The translations under genes were made by a program, and so were the position numbers. This document shows positions 7,878 through 16,720 of a stretch of DNA of 64,000 nt, piece by piece (within the stretch, counting starts at the first letter, position 1; every line of letters starts with the position of its first letter). Location of the stretch: positions 3,100,001 to 3,164,000 of the forward strand of contig NZ_CP132294.1 in the NCBI RefSeq assembly GCF_030734285.1, given 5' to 3'. The notes beneath the pieces were generated by a model. That model saw nothing but the letters and a program-made list of their open reading frames with translations. It searched no databases and was not told where the DNA came from. The DNA comes from Natronococcus sp. AD-5 (GTDB taxonomy: Archaea > Halobacteriota > Halobacteria > Halobacteriales > Natrialbaceae).

Positions 7878-9974
7878 ATGAACGACGCACACGACACACC
7901 GGAGAGACGAACAGCACCGAACCACGCCACTTCGGCGGTGACGGACGGCGGTACGGCCGCCGACCCGAGCGGCACCCGAATCGGCGTCGACGTCGGCGGC
8001 ACCTTCACGGACGTCGCGCTGTCGGTCGACGACAGCCTCGTCACGGCGAAGGTTCCCACGACCGCCGATCAGCACGTCGGCGTGCTCGAGGGGATCGCGA
8101 AGGCCTGCGAGCGGGCGGATATCGACCCAGCCGAGATCGACGCCTTCGCCCACGCGATGACCGTCTCGGTCAACGCCCTGCTCGAGCGCGGCGGCGCCCG
8201 AACAGCTCTGGTGACCACCGAGGGGTTCCGCGACGTCCTCGAGATCGGCCGCCAGGACCGGCCGGACCTGTACGACCTCGAAGCCGAGAAACCGGACCCG
8301 CTCGTCCCGCGACGACGGCGCTTCGAGGTCGACGAGCGGACCACCGCCGAGGGCGTCGAGCGACCGGTCGACCCCGAAGCGATCCGAGGGCTCGCGGGGA
8401 CCCTGCGGGAGCGGGACGTCGAGAGCGTCGCGATCTGCCTGCTGCACGCCTACGCCGATCCCGAGAACGAGCGCCGCGTCGCCGAAATCCTGCGCGAGGA
8501 ACTCGAGGTTCCGGTGTCGGCCTCCCACGAGGTGCTCGCGGAGTTCCGCGAGTTCGAGCGCACGTCGACGACGGCCGTCGACGGCTACGTCCGGCCCGCG
8601 ATCGATCGCTACGTCGGCCGGCTGGTCGACGAAGCAACCGAGCGGGGGATTCCGGCGCCGCGGATCATGCAGGCCAACGGCGGGACCGCCGACCCCGAAA
8701 CGGTTCGCGAGCACGCCGTGACGACGACCCTCTCAGGGCCGGCCGCGGGCGTCGTCGGCGCCGCCGCGACCGTCGGCGACGAGGACGTCGAGGGGCTCGT
8801 CACGTTCGACATGGGCGGCACCTCGAGCGACGTGAGCCTCGTCCGGGACGGCGAGGCGGAACGGACGACCGACGCCGAGATCGACGGGCTGCCGATCCGG
8901 ACGCCGATGGTCGACGTCAACACCGTCGGCGCGGGCGGCGGCTCGATCGCCTGGGTCGACGCCGGCGGCGCCCTTCGAGTGGGGCCGCGGTCGTCGGGCG
9001 CCGAACCCGGCCCCGCCTGCTACGGCCGCGGCGGGACGGAGCCGACCGTGACCGACGCCAACGTCGTGCTTGGCTACATCGGCCCCGAGACGGCGCTGGG
9101 CGGCGAAATGACCCTCGACGTCGAGGCGGCCCGCGACGCCCTCGAGCGCCTCGCGAACGAGGCCGACCTCGAGAGCGCGCTCGAAGCGGCTCGCGGCGTC
9201 TACCGGGTTGCAAACGCGACGATGACCCGCACGATCAGGTCGGTGACCGTCGAGCGCGGCCACGATCCCCGCGAGTTCGCGCTGGTCGCCTTCGGCGGCG
9301 CCGGCCCGATGCACGCCGCGGCGCTGGCCGAGTCGCTCGAGGTCGACCGCGTCGTCGTCCCGCGGCCCGGCGGCGTCCTCTCCGCGTTCGGGCTGCTCGC
9401 GGCCGACGAGAGCTACGACGCCGCCCGGACCGTCCGAACCCCGCTCGCCGAGGCCGATCCGGCGAATCTCGAGAGCGTCTACGACGACCTCGTCGCGGAC
9501 GTACTCGCAGACGCCTCCGCCCCCGAAGCGGCCTGGGTCGAACGCGCGGCCGACTGCCGGTACGCCGGCCAGAGCTTCGAGCTGACCGTCCCGGTCGACG
9601 GGTCGTTCGATCCGGACGCGGTCGGCGAGCGGTTCCACGCCGCCCACGAGCGGGCCTACGGCTACCGGATGGGCGAGGCGGTGGAGGTCGTCACCCTCCG
9701 CACGTCGGCGACCGTCGAGGGTGCATCGCCCACCGTTCGCCACGCCGGTTCCGGCGACGCGCGAATCGGAGCGCGGGAGGCGCAGTTCCCCGGCTACGGT
9801 GCACGGGAGACGGCCGTCTACGATCGCGACCGGCTCGAGCCCGGAACGACCGTCTCCGGACCCGCGGTTCTCGAACAGGCTGAGAGCACGACCGTCGTTC
9901 CGCCGTCGTGGACGGGCGAGGTGCTCGAAGACGGAACGCTCGTCATGACACAGAATAAGGACCAGAACCAATGA
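7878..9974 (+). CDS. hyuA: Hydantoinase/oxoprolinase subunit A (HyuA)
   Basis: A 698-residue member of the HyuA/5-oxoprolinase N-terminal family. An N-terminal extension of about 33 residues precedes the first nucleotide-binding strand GVDVGGTFTDVAL. Further signatures are GLVTFDMGGTSSDVSLV, NTVGAGGGSIAWVDAGG and GAEPGPACYGRGG. With HyuB it normally forms an ATP-dependent amidohydrolase that opens five-membered cyclic amides (5-oxoproline, N-methylhydantoin) or, in the related acetone/acetophenone carboxylases, activates a ketone. The sequence alone does not settle the substrate. Its stop overlaps the start of hyuB by four bases (ATGA), implying translational coupling. Confidence 0.9.
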   Translation: MNDAHDTPERRTAPNHATSAVTDGGTAADPSGTRIGVDVGGTFTDVALSVDDSLVTAKVPTTADQHVGVLEGIAKACERADIDPAEIDAFAHAMTVSVNALLERGGARTALVTTEGFRDVLEIGRQDRPDLYDLEAEKPDPLVPRRRRFEVDERTTAEGVERPVDPEAIRGLAGTLRERDVESVAICLLHAYADPENERRVAEILREELEVPVSASHEVLAEFREFERTSTTAVDGYVRPAIDRYVGRLVDEATERGIPAPRIMQANGGTADPETVREHAVTTTLSGPAAGVVGAAATVGDEDVEGLVTFDMGGTSSDVSLVRDGEAERTTDAEIDGLPIRTPMVDVNTVGAGGGSIAWVDAGGALRVGPRSSGAEPGPACYGRGGTEPTVTDANVVLGYIGPETALGGEMTLDVEAARDALERLANEADLESALEAARGVYRVANATMTRTIRSVTVERGHDPREFALVAFGGAGPMHAAALAESLEVDRVVVPRPGGVLSAFGLLAADESYDAARTVRTPLAEADPANLESVYDDLVADVLADASAPEAAWVERAADCRYAGQSFELTVPVDGSFDPDAVGERFHAAHERAYGYRMGEAVEVVTLRTSATVEGASPTVRHAGSGDARIGAREAQFPGYGARETAVYDRDRLEPGTTVSGPAVLEQAESTTVVPPSWTGEVLEDGTLVMTQNKDQNQ

Positions 9975-11635
9975 ACGCGAATCGGACCACCACCGACGAC
10001 GGAATCGACCCGGTCACCCTGGAAGTGCTGCGCAACCAGCTCGAGAGCGTCGCCGAGGAGATGGGCCAGACCCTGATCCGCGGGGCCTACTCGCCGAACA
10101 TCAAGGAGCGCCGCGACTGCTCGACGGCGCTGTTCGACGCCGAGGGGCGGATGATCGCCCAGGCCGAACACATCCCGGTCCACCTCGGGGCGATGCCGGA
10201 GGCGGTCGACGCCGTCCGCGAGTACGATCCCGAGCCCGGCGACGTGTTCGTCCTCAACGACCCGTTCGCCGGCGGCACCCACCTGCCGGACGTGACGATG
10301 GTGTCGCCGATCGCCCCCGCGGCCGAAGCGACGGGCGACGAGGACCGAGCCGACCGCGAGATCGTCGGCTACGCCGTCTCGCGCGCCCACCACGCCGACG
10401 TCGGCGGGATGGCCCCCGGCAGTATGCCGGCCGGCGCCCGCGAGATCTACCAGGAGGGACTCCGGCTGCCGCCGACCCGCCTCGTCGAGGACGGCGAGAT
10501 CCGCGAGGACGTCCGGGCGCTGCTGCTCGCGAACGTCCGCAATCCGCGCGAGCGCCGCGCCGACCTTCGCGCACAGCTGGCGGCGAACGACCGCGCCGCG
10601 GACCGACTCGCCGCGCTGTTCGACGAGCACGGCCGAGACACCGTCCTCGAGGGCTTCGAGGCCGTGATCGGCTACTCGGCCGAGCGAATGCGCGATCAGG
10701 TGCGGGACCTGCCCGACGGAACTTACGAGGCGACGGACGTCCTCGAGGGCGACGGCATCACGGACGAAGATGTCGAGATCGCGGTGGCGGTAACCGTCGA
10801 CGGCGAGGCGGTCGAGGTCGACTTCGCGGGGACGGCCGACCAGCTCGAGGGGAACCTCAACGCGCCCCTCGCGGTCGCGAAGAGCGCCGTCTACTTCGTC
10901 GTGCGCTGCGTCACGGACCCCGAGATCCCGCCGAACCACGGCTGTTACGAGCCCGTGAGCGTGCGCGCACCCGACGGCTCCCTCCTGAACCCGAACCCGC
11001 CCGCGGCCGTCGTCGGCGGAAACGTCGAGACCAGCCAGCGCGTCACGGACGTCGTCTTCGCCGCCCTCGCGGCCGCCGCGCCCGAGCGCGTCCCCGCCCA
11101 GAGCCAGGGGACGATGAACAACCTGACCGTCGGCGCCCGCGACGGTTCGTTCACCTACTACGAGACTATCGGCGGCGGGTTCGGCGCCCGGGCCAACGCC
11201 GACGGGATGGACGGCGTCCAGGTCGGGATGACGAACACGCTCAACACGCCCGTCGAGTCGATCGAGACGGAGTACCCGCTCCGCGTCGAGCGCTACGCCC
11301 TGCGACCCGACAGCGGCGGCCGCGGCGCGTTCCGGGGCGGCCTCGGCCTCGAGCGCTCCGTCACCGTCGAGAAAGACGCGACCGTCTCGCTGCTGACCGA
11401 GCGCCGCCGGCACGCGCCGAGCGGCGTCGCCGGCGGGGAGGCCGGCGCCCGCGGGGAGAACCTGATCGACGGCGAGTCGATGCCCGCGAAGACGACCGTC
11501 GACGTCGGTGCCGGAACGACGGTCACGGTCCGGACGCCGGGCGGCGGCGGTCACGGCGACCCCGCCGAGCGCAACCCGGAGGGGCTCGAGGAAGATCGCG
11601 CCGACGAGAAGATCACGTCGACGGACGATGACTGA
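9971..11635 (+). CDS. hyuB: Hydantoinase/oxoprolinase subunit B (HyuB)
   Basis: A 554-residue HyuB-family subunit. Landmarks are [20 protein letters not shown] near the N terminus, the run around [41 protein letters not shown] and [14 protein letters not shown], and the C-terminal glycine-rich [10 protein letters not shown]. The partner of HyuA, it supplies the amide-opening half of the complex, acting in the cytoplasm. The start overlaps the hyuA stop by four bases; the 3' end overlaps the next gene by eight bases. The Cys-rich C-terminal end seen in some carboxylase subunits is absent, which leans towards a hydantoinase/oxoprolinase role. Confidence 0.9.
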   Translation: MNANRTTTDDGIDPVTLEVLRNQLESVAEEMGQTLIRGAYSPNIKERRDCSTALFDAEGRMIAQAEHIPVHLGAMPEAVDAVREYDPEPGDVFVLNDPFAGGTHLPDVTMVSPIAPAAEATGDEDRADREIVGYAVSRAHHADVGGMAPGSMPAGAREIYQEGLRLPPTRLVEDGEIREDVRALLLANVRNPRERRADLRAQLAANDRAADRLAALFDEHGRDTVLEGFEAVIGYSAERMRDQVRDLPDGTYEATDVLEGDGITDEDVEIAVAVTVDGEAVEVDFAGTADQLEGNLNAPLAVAKSAVYFVVRCVTDPEIPPNHGCYEPVSVRAPDGSLLNPNPPAAVVGGNVETSQRVTDVVFAALAAAAPERVPAQSQGTMNNLTVGARDGSFTYYETIGGGFGARANADGMDGVQVGMTNTLNTPVESIETEYPLRVERYALRPDSGGRGAFRGGLGLERSVTVEKDATVSLLTERRRHAPSGVAGGEAGARGENLIDGESMPAKTTVDVGAGTTVTVRTPGGGGHGDPAERNPEGLEEDRADEKITSTDDD

Positions 11636-12353
11636 GACGGAGCCCGATCGACGCACACGGCTCGGGCTGGTCGTCCCCTCCTCGAACACCACGGCGGAGC
11701 CGGAGCTTCGCCACCACGGCCCCGGAGACGCGACCGTTCACGCGGCGCGGATGGCCCTCGAGTCCGTCACCGTCGACGAACTCGACGAGATGAGTCGCGA
11801 CGCGGTTCGCGCGGCGGAACTGCTCGGCCACGCCGACGTCGACGCGGTCGCCTACGCCTGCACGACCGGCAGCCTGATCCACGGGCCGGGGTTCGACGCC
11901 GAACTCGAGCGGAACTTGGAAGACGCGGCGGGCGTCCCCGCCGTCGCGACCGCCCGCTCGGTGTGTCGGGCGCTCGAGGCGCTCTCGGCCGACCGGATCG
12001 CCGTCGCCACGCCCTACACCGCGACGCTCGACGAGAAGGAGCGGGAGTTTCTCGAGGCGGCCGGCCTCGAGGTCGCGGCGATCGACGGTCGCGGGATCGA
12101 GGCGAACACGGAAATCGGGGCGCTCGAGGCCGCGGACGCGCGACGACAGGTGCTGGAGCTCGGCGATAGACTCGAGTCCGACGTCGACGCCGTCTTCGTC
12201 TCCTGTACGAACTACCGGTCGCTCGCGGCGGTCGCGGACCTCGAGGCCGAACTCGGCGTCCCGGTCGTCACGAGCAACGGCGCGACGCTGTGGGACGTCT
12301 GCCGAGCGGCCGACGTTTCGGTCGACGCGCCGAGCGCGCTCTTCGAACCGTAA
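11628..12353 (+). CDS. Maleate cis-trans isomerase-like / Asp-Glu racemase superfamily enzyme
   Basis: A 241-residue enzyme of the aspartate/glutamate/hydantoin racemase superfamily, closest in motif order to maleate isomerase and arylmalonate decarboxylase. It has an N-terminal RLGLVVPSSNTTAEPE loop, a first active-site Cys in AYACTTGS and a second in VSCTNYRS. The two-cysteine arrangement fits 1,1-proton-transfer or cis-trans isomerase chemistry. ATG 11628 ([10 protein letters not shown]) overlaps the hyuB stop by eight bases, so this is the last gene of the operon. In this context racemisation or isomerisation of a hydantoinase substrate or product is plausible; the actual substrate is unknown. 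Confidence 0.8.
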   Translation: MTETEPDRRTRLGLVVPSSNTTAEPELRHHGPGDATVHAARMALESVTVDELDEMSRDAVRAAELLGHADVDAVAYACTTGSLIHGPGFDAELERNLEDAAGVPAVATARSVCRALEALSADRIAVATPYTATLDEKEREFLEAAGLEVAAIDGRGIEANTEIGALEAADARRQVLELGDRLESDVDAVFVSCTNYRSLAAVADLEAELGVPVVTSNGATLWDVCRAADVSVDAPSALFEP

Positions 12354-12407
12354 CGGACCCGGCGAATCGCCGCTCTGCGGGCGATCCCCGCGAGCGACCG
12401 TCTCGCC

Positions 12408-12416
12408 ACTTATAAG
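12408..12416 (+). promoter_or_regulatory. TATA box of engB
   Basis: The sequence acttataag is centred 28 bases before ATG 12440, the spacing of a leaderless haloarchaeal promoter. Confidence 0.6.
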
Positions 12417-12439
12417 CCGCGACGCGACTACGGCTACAC

Positions 12440-13057
12440 ATGTTCGATACGCGTCCCGACCGCGAGGCGGAGGTCGCCCTCGTCGGCCGCTCGAACGTGG
12501 GCAAGTCCACGCTCATGCGCGAGCTGACCGGCCACACCTTCGACACCGGCGGCAAGCCCGGCGTCACCCGCGAGCCGAACCACTACGACTGGGCCCCCGA
12601 GGACTTCGTCATCACCGACCTCCCCGGCTTCGGGTTCATGAGCGGCGTCCACGAGGACCGCCGCGAGCAGATCAAGACCGACATCGTCCGTTACCTCGAG
12701 GAGTACGCCGACACCATCCTCGTCGGGATCCTCGTCGTCGACGGCAAGAGCGTCGTCGACATCATCGACCGCCACTCCGGCCCCGACGAGATCCCCTACG
12801 ACGTCGAGATGTTCCACTTCCTGCGCGAACTCGAGATCCCGACCGTCGTCGCCGTCAACAAGATGGACAAGGTCGACGACAGGGACGAGCGCCTGAACGA
12901 ACTCTGCGACCGGCTGGGGCTGCTCCCGCCGTGGAAACAGTGGCAGGAGACGATCGCGCCGATCACCGCCAAGCGCGGCCAGATCGGGCCGTTGAACGAG
13001 GCCGTTCGGACGCACCTTCACGAGCAGGAGCGGGACGATCTGTTCAAATTCTTCTAG
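12440..13057 (+). CDS. engB: EngB-type GTP-binding protein
   Basis: A 205-residue TRAFAC GTPase of the EngB/YihA family. The P-loop is [10 protein letters not shown] (residues about 16-25), the switch I Thr lies in GVTREPN, G3 is DLPGFG, G4 NKMDK and G5 near ITAKRGQ. Bacterial EngB assists late 50S subunit assembly and archaeal homologues are presumed to act similarly in the cytoplasm. The domain is nearly the whole protein, as usual. The TATA box at 12408-12416 supports this start. With NOG1 at 3.2 kb, this is the second ribosome-linked GTPase in the window. Confidence 0.9.
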   Translation: MFDTRPDREAEVALVGRSNVGKSTLMRELTGHTFDTGGKPGVTREPNHYDWAPEDFVITDLPGFGFMSGVHEDRREQIKTDIVRYLEEYADTILVGILVVDGKSVVDIIDRHSGPDEIPYDVEMFHFLRELEIPTVVAVNKMDKVDDRDERLNELCDRLGLLPPWKQWQETIAPITAKRGQIGPLNEAVRTHLHEQERDDLFKFF

Positions 13058-13061
13058 GACC

Positions 13062-13270
13062 GAACTTTTACGCTGCGTGCGGTCGCGAAGCGACCGCACT
13101 CGGTAAAACTTCGATGAAAAGCACGCCTCCTTCCGTTCCGGCGTGCTTTGCACGCCTTCACATCAGTCGTCGGCCCGCTCGAGCGCGCCAGCGGCGCGCT
13201 CTCACGGTGAGCAGCGGTGAAATCCTGCCCTTCCCCGGGTTGCACGGCTCTCGCGATGCTCGAGCCGTGC
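13062..13270. repeat. Intergenic element built of successive hairpins
   Basis: This 311-base space after engB contains at least four strong inverted repeats in series. They are 13078-13086/13090-13098 (tgcggtcgc with a GAA loop), 13118-13127/13140-13149 (aaagcacgcc), 13181-13188/13194-13201 (gagcgcgc) and 13242-13250/13262-13270 (gcacggctc). A short palindrome, ctcac-g-gtgag, lies at 13201-13211. An outer ttttac (13066-13071) can pair with gtaaaa (13103-13108). No start codon or haloarchaeal coding bias is convincing in any frame. It resembles dispersed palindromic elements found between haloarchaeal genes, but the RNA or mobility status is not determinable here. Confidence 0.55.
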
Positions 13271-13368
13271 GCCGGCCGTCCTCGCTCCCGACCGTTCGCG
13301 CGTCGGGCCGTTTCACCGAACGGTAGTCGGCAGTGCCTTCTTGTCTCCATCCGTGATCAGCCTCGGTC

Positions 13369-13878
13369 ATGGTCGAACCCGGACGGATCGCGATCTGTCA
13401 CTACACCGGACGCATCGTCGACGGAGACGGGGTGGGCGAGCCCTTCGACACCACCGACGTCGACCTCGCGAGGGAAGCGGACATCTACCACGATCACCGC
13501 GACTACAAACCGCTCCGGATCCGCGTCGGCGAGGGCGAGGTCGTCCCCGGCGTCGAAACCGCCCTGCGCGACCTCGAGGCCGACCCCGACGAGCTACCCG
13601 TGGAGACGACGATGCGGCTCGAGCCCGACGAGGCGTTCGGCGAGCACGACGAGAGCCGCATTGTCGAGATTCCGGTCGACGAGATCGACGACTCGGCGGC
13701 CGAGGGAGCGCTCGAGCCCGAGACGCCGGTTCACACCGACGGCGGCGATACCGGCTGGATAACCGACGTCGACGGCGACACCGCCGCCGTCGACTTCAAC
13801 CACGAACTCGCGGGCGTCCCCGTCGAGATCGAGCTCGAGGTGCTCGAGGTGCGCGACGAACCGACGGAGAGCGAGTGA
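13369..13878 (+). CDS. FKBP-type peptidyl-prolyl cis-trans isomerase (SlyD-like)
   Basis: A 169-residue FKBP. The N-terminal strand is IAICHYTGRIVDG, the active-site region spans PLRIRVGEGEVVPGVETALRDL, and an inserted IF (insert-in-flap) chaperone domain of about 60 residues (AFGEHDESRIVEIP to GWITDVDGD) precedes the closing FNHELAGVPVEIELEVLEV. That order is the SlyD/archaeal short-FKBP plan: proline isomerisation plus holdase activity in the cytoplasm. The His-rich metal-binding tail of bacterial SlyD is absent; the C terminus is acidic instead. ATG 13369 is the only start consistent with the first strand. Confidence 0.9.
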   Translation: MVEPGRIAICHYTGRIVDGDGVGEPFDTTDVDLAREADIYHDHRDYKPLRIRVGEGEVVPGVETALRDLEADPDELPVETTMRLEPDEAFGEHDESRIVEIPVDEIDDSAAEGALEPETPVHTDGGDTGWITDVDGDTAAVDFNHELAGVPVEIELEVLEVRDEPTESE

Positions 13879-13982
13879 GTTGCCGCTGAGCGGACGGGTC
13901 GAGCGCGACGACTCCACTCGTCGCCGACGGCCGAGCGGGTCAGCACCGCACCGCGTTCGAACCGGCCGCAAACCGACCTCAC

Positions 13983-14492
13983 TCAGGAGGGAGACAGCCG
14001 TTTTCGCATTCTGAGCCCCGCGAGCGATACGTCGTCGGTCATCTCCAGTTCGACCGTCTCGTCGTCCTCGTATCCCTGCCGGCGGTAGAAGTCGATCGCG
14101 TGTTTCGACGCGACGAGGACGATCGCCTCGAGGCCCGCGTCGCGAGCGAGCCGCTCGAGTCGCTCGAGGATCGCGCGGCCGATCCCCTCGCGAACGGCGT
14201 CGGGGCGGACGAAGACGGCCACGATTTCGGCTGTCGACTCGTCGCGGCCGCTCGGGTCGCAGTCGAGCCAGCCGAAGCCGGCGAGCCGATCCCCGCGCTC
14301 GGCGACGACCACGCGAATCCCCGCGTCCGCCTCGTCGATCGGATAGCGCTCGGGATGGACGTTCGCGAGCCACGCCAGTACCTGCCGGTCGTCGTAGTCG
14401 CTCCCGCCGAGTTCGCGGACGGCCGCAGCGTGGACGTCGGCGATCGCGTCGGCGTCCTCCGGCGTCGCCTCCCGAACCCGCACGTCCGGCAC
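13983..14492 (-). CDS. GNAT family N-acetyltransferase
   Basis: A 169-residue GNAT-fold acetyltransferase beginning MPDVRVREATPEDADAIADVH. The acetyl-CoA-binding segment is VFVRPDAVREGIGRAILERL and the C-terminal motif is ASKHAIDFYRRQGYEDDETVELEM. GTG 14490-14492 is chosen because the first beta strand starts there and a stop codon-bounded upstream region offers no better start. It lies two bases after the end of the dehydrogenase gene on the same strand, so the two form an operon. The acceptor substrate is unknown. Confidence 0.8.
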   Translation of the reverse strand: MPDVRVREATPEDADAIADVHAAAVRELGGSDYDDRQVLAWLANVHPERYPIDEADAGIRVVVAERGDRLAGFGWLDCDPSGRDESTAEIVAVFVRPDAVREGIGRAILERLERLARDAGLEAIVLVASKHAIDFYRRQGYEDDETVELEMTDDVSLAGLRMRKRLSPS

Positions 14493-14494
14493 GC

Positions 14495-15424
14495 TTACAC
14501 GACCCGGTTGTGAAGCGGCTCGTCGTCCTCGAGTCGGCCGACGTTCTCGCGGACGATCTCGCCGACGTCGCGGAAGTAATCCCGCGTGTACGCCGCGCAG
14601 TGGGGCGTGACGATCACTTCGTCCATCCCCCACAGCGGCGACTCCTCGGGGAGCGGTTCGGTCTCGAAGACGTCCAGTGCCGCCCCCGCGAGGGCGTCGG
14701 TCTCGAGGGCGTCGATCAGCGCAGGTTCGTCGACCAACGGACCGCGACCGACGTTGACGAAGTAGGCGTCCTCCGCCATCGCGTCGAACGCCTCGGCGTC
14801 GAAGAGGTGGCGGGTTTCGTCGGTCAGCGGCAGCGTGACGATCACGAAGTCGGCGTCGGCGATCGCCTCGTGGAGGTCGTCGCTCGCGTAGATCCGCTCG
14901 AAGCCGGGGACCGGCTCTCCGGAGCGGCGAACGCCGGTCACCCGAACGCCGAGCGCGCCGAGGACCTCGGCGACGCCACCGCCGAGCGTCCCCGTTCCGA
15001 CGACGCAGGCCGTCGTCCCCGGCAGCGTGAACGCCTCGTCCCACTCGGGCCGCTCCCACCGTCGCTCCTGCTGGTCGGCGACGTGATCGTGCAATCGGCG
15101 GGAGAAGGCGAGCACGTATCCCGCGACCGTCTCGCCGACGGTGCGGTCGTGGATCCCCGTGCTGTTCGTGAGGATCACGTCGCGGGACTCGAACTCGTCG
15201 AACGGGAACCGGTCGACGCCGGCCTGGATCGAGTGGATCCACGAACACTCGAGGAAGGCGTCGCGGTGCTCGAGGGTGACGACCGCGTCGCAGTCGGCGA
15301 TTTCGTCGTCGCCGACGACGGCTACGTCGACGGGGAGAGCGGAGAGGTCGCTCGCGAGTTCCGACGGCGGAAACACCGCCGCGACCGAGTCGTGGACGCC
15401 GAGTCGCTCGAGGTCGAACTGCAT
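14495..15424 (-). CDS. D-isomer-specific 2-hydroxyacid dehydrogenase family protein
   Basis: A 309-residue NAD(P)-dependent dehydrogenase. The N-terminal catalytic half leads into SIQAGVDRFP and LTNSTGIHDRTVGE. The Rossmann motif is VVGTGTLGGGVAEVL. The catalytic set is visible as Arg in NVGRGPLVDE, Glu in ALDVFETEPLP and His in VIVTPHCAAYT. Such enzymes reduce 2-ketoacids or oxidise D-2-hydroxyacids. ATG 15424 (MQFDLERLGVHD) is preferred over an ATG ten codons upstream because homologous strand 1 begins there. It is first in a two-gene operon with the acetyltransferase. Confidence 0.87.
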   Translation of the reverse strand: MQFDLERLGVHDSVAAVFPPSELASDLSALPVDVAVVGDDEIADCDAVVTLEHRDAFLECSWIHSIQAGVDRFPFDEFESRDVILTNSTGIHDRTVGETVAGYVLAFSRRLHDHVADQQERRWERPEWDEAFTLPGTTACVVGTGTLGGGVAEVLGALGVRVTGVRRSGEPVPGFERIYASDDLHEAIADADFVIVTLPLTDETRHLFDAEAFDAMAEDAYFVNVGRGPLVDEPALIDALETDALAGAALDVFETEPLPEESPLWGMDEVIVTPHCAAYTRDYFRDVGEIVRENVGRLEDDEPLHNRVV

Positions 15425-15609
15425 GGCTGGCGGTACGGACGACTCGAGGTTCAACCTTGCTCTAGCGTCCGGTCGAAGCGGGTTCCGCTATACGTTTCGC
15501 GACCGACGGACGGCGTTCGCGAGACGACGGGCCGCCGGAGGAGTCCGAACCGGCGACTCCCGGGTGTGCGGGCAAGAACGGCTTCGTGCGACCGGCACTA
15601 TCCACGACG

Positions 15610-16455
15610 ATGAGTCCAACGTTTACCGACGACGACGTCGGCAAACCCGTCGAGACCGCGGACGGTGAGAAACTCGGCGTCGTCGCCGACGTCGACAGGG
15701 AGACTGCGTACGTCGAACCGGAGCGGCGGATCGCGGACTCGACCAGAGCCGCGGTCGACTGGGGGAGCGCGTCCGAGGATACCGTGGCGCTCGCGGGTGA
15801 CGCCGTCGACCGGGTGACCGACGACGCGGTCCGGCTCGAGCCTGGATTCCTCGAGGAGAGCACCACGACGGGGTCGGCGGACGAAGACGAAGCGGACGGG
15901 GGCCCGGGAGCGCGGGACGAGGCGGATACTCCGGGGGAACCGGCGGAGGCTATCGACGGCGGACCGGAGACCGACGCCGACGGATCGGACCTCGGATCCG
16001 AAACGGGCGAACCCGACGAGCCCGGTCCCGGAATGGACGACCTCGACGAGGAAGCGGACGGGCGTTCGCTGACGGACACGGCGCAGGAGATCGACGGAGA
16101 CGAAGAACGAGGCACCACCGGAGCCGAGGATCCGATCGAAGAGGTCGGCGGAACCGAGGACAGAGATCCGGTCGAGGAGCCCGAGTCCGACGAATCGGAG
16201 GGCCGGCGCGAACTCGAGGTCGATCCGACCGAACTGACGGACGACGATCCGGAAGTCGAGGTAAGGCCCGAGGAGGACGTCGGAGACCGAACGGGCGCGC
16301 GCGACGAGACCGTCCGTTCCGGGGGTCCGACGGCGGAGAGCGGAGCCGGGGAAACCGAGACGGGGTCCGAATCCGAGCGGGGAAGCGACGACGCGAGCGA
16401 AGACGGTAGCGAGCGGTCGGACGCCGAAGAACGGGATCGCGAGACGAACCGCTGA
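15610..16455 (+). CDS. PRC-barrel-like protein with long acidic disordered tail
   Basis: A 281-residue haloarchaeal protein. Residues about 1-80 resemble a PRC-barrel-type beta domain (DDDVGKPVETADGEKLGVV then VEPERRIAD and a second short barrel half). The remaining 200 residues are almost only Glu, Asp, Gly, Ser, Thr and Pro and are expected to be disordered. No signal peptide or TM segment is present. PRC-barrel proteins are often RNA- or membrane-complex-associated, but no partner is suggested by the neighbours. ATG 15610 follows a stretch with no plausible coding. Confidence 0.72.
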   Translation: MSPTFTDDDVGKPVETADGEKLGVVADVDRETAYVEPERRIADSTRAAVDWGSASEDTVALAGDAVDRVTDDAVRLEPGFLEESTTTGSADEDEADGGPGARDEADTPGEPAEAIDGGPETDADGSDLGSETGEPDEPGPGMDDLDEEADGRSLTDTAQEIDGDEERGTTGAEDPIEEVGGTEDRDPVEEPESDESEGRRELEVDPTELTDDDPEVEVRPEEDVGDRTGARDETVRSGGPTAESGAGETETGSESERGSDDASEDGSERSDAEERDRETNR

Positions 16456-16720
16456 CGGCGGCGCGAGTATCGGACGTCGCGGTCTCCGTAGAATTCCGCT
16501 CCGATCGACGGTGCACTATCGGTCCGGCGCGGTCGTGACACTCGTCAGTGTCGGACCAATCGTCGGAGTGAGGCGGCTCGGGGAAAATCCCTCGTCACAA
16601 GGGGCTCGGAGGGGGTAACTCTTCGTCACGGCCGCCACGTTCGGTTTTACGCCCGTCACACGCAAAAACCCCACGAACCGCTCGAGCGCACCGAAACTCG
16701 CCCCGAACGGACGCGGCGGG

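Noticed and set aside
6564-8714. Very long minus-strand open frame opposite the NRAMP and hyuA genes
   Set aside because: It is Arg/Asp/His-rich and lacks any motif, while the plus strand carries clear NRAMP and HyuA signatures. High GC produces long antisense frames.
7073-9883. 936-residue plus-strand frame overlapping NRAMP and hyuA
   Set aside because: It is Arg-dominated translation of the wrong frame of hyuA with no domain.
15462-16541. Ser-rich 359-residue minus-strand frame
   Set aside because: It is the complement of the Glu/Asp/Gly-rich tail of the PRC-barrel protein (GAN codons read as Ser/Val antisense), without any start signal or family match.
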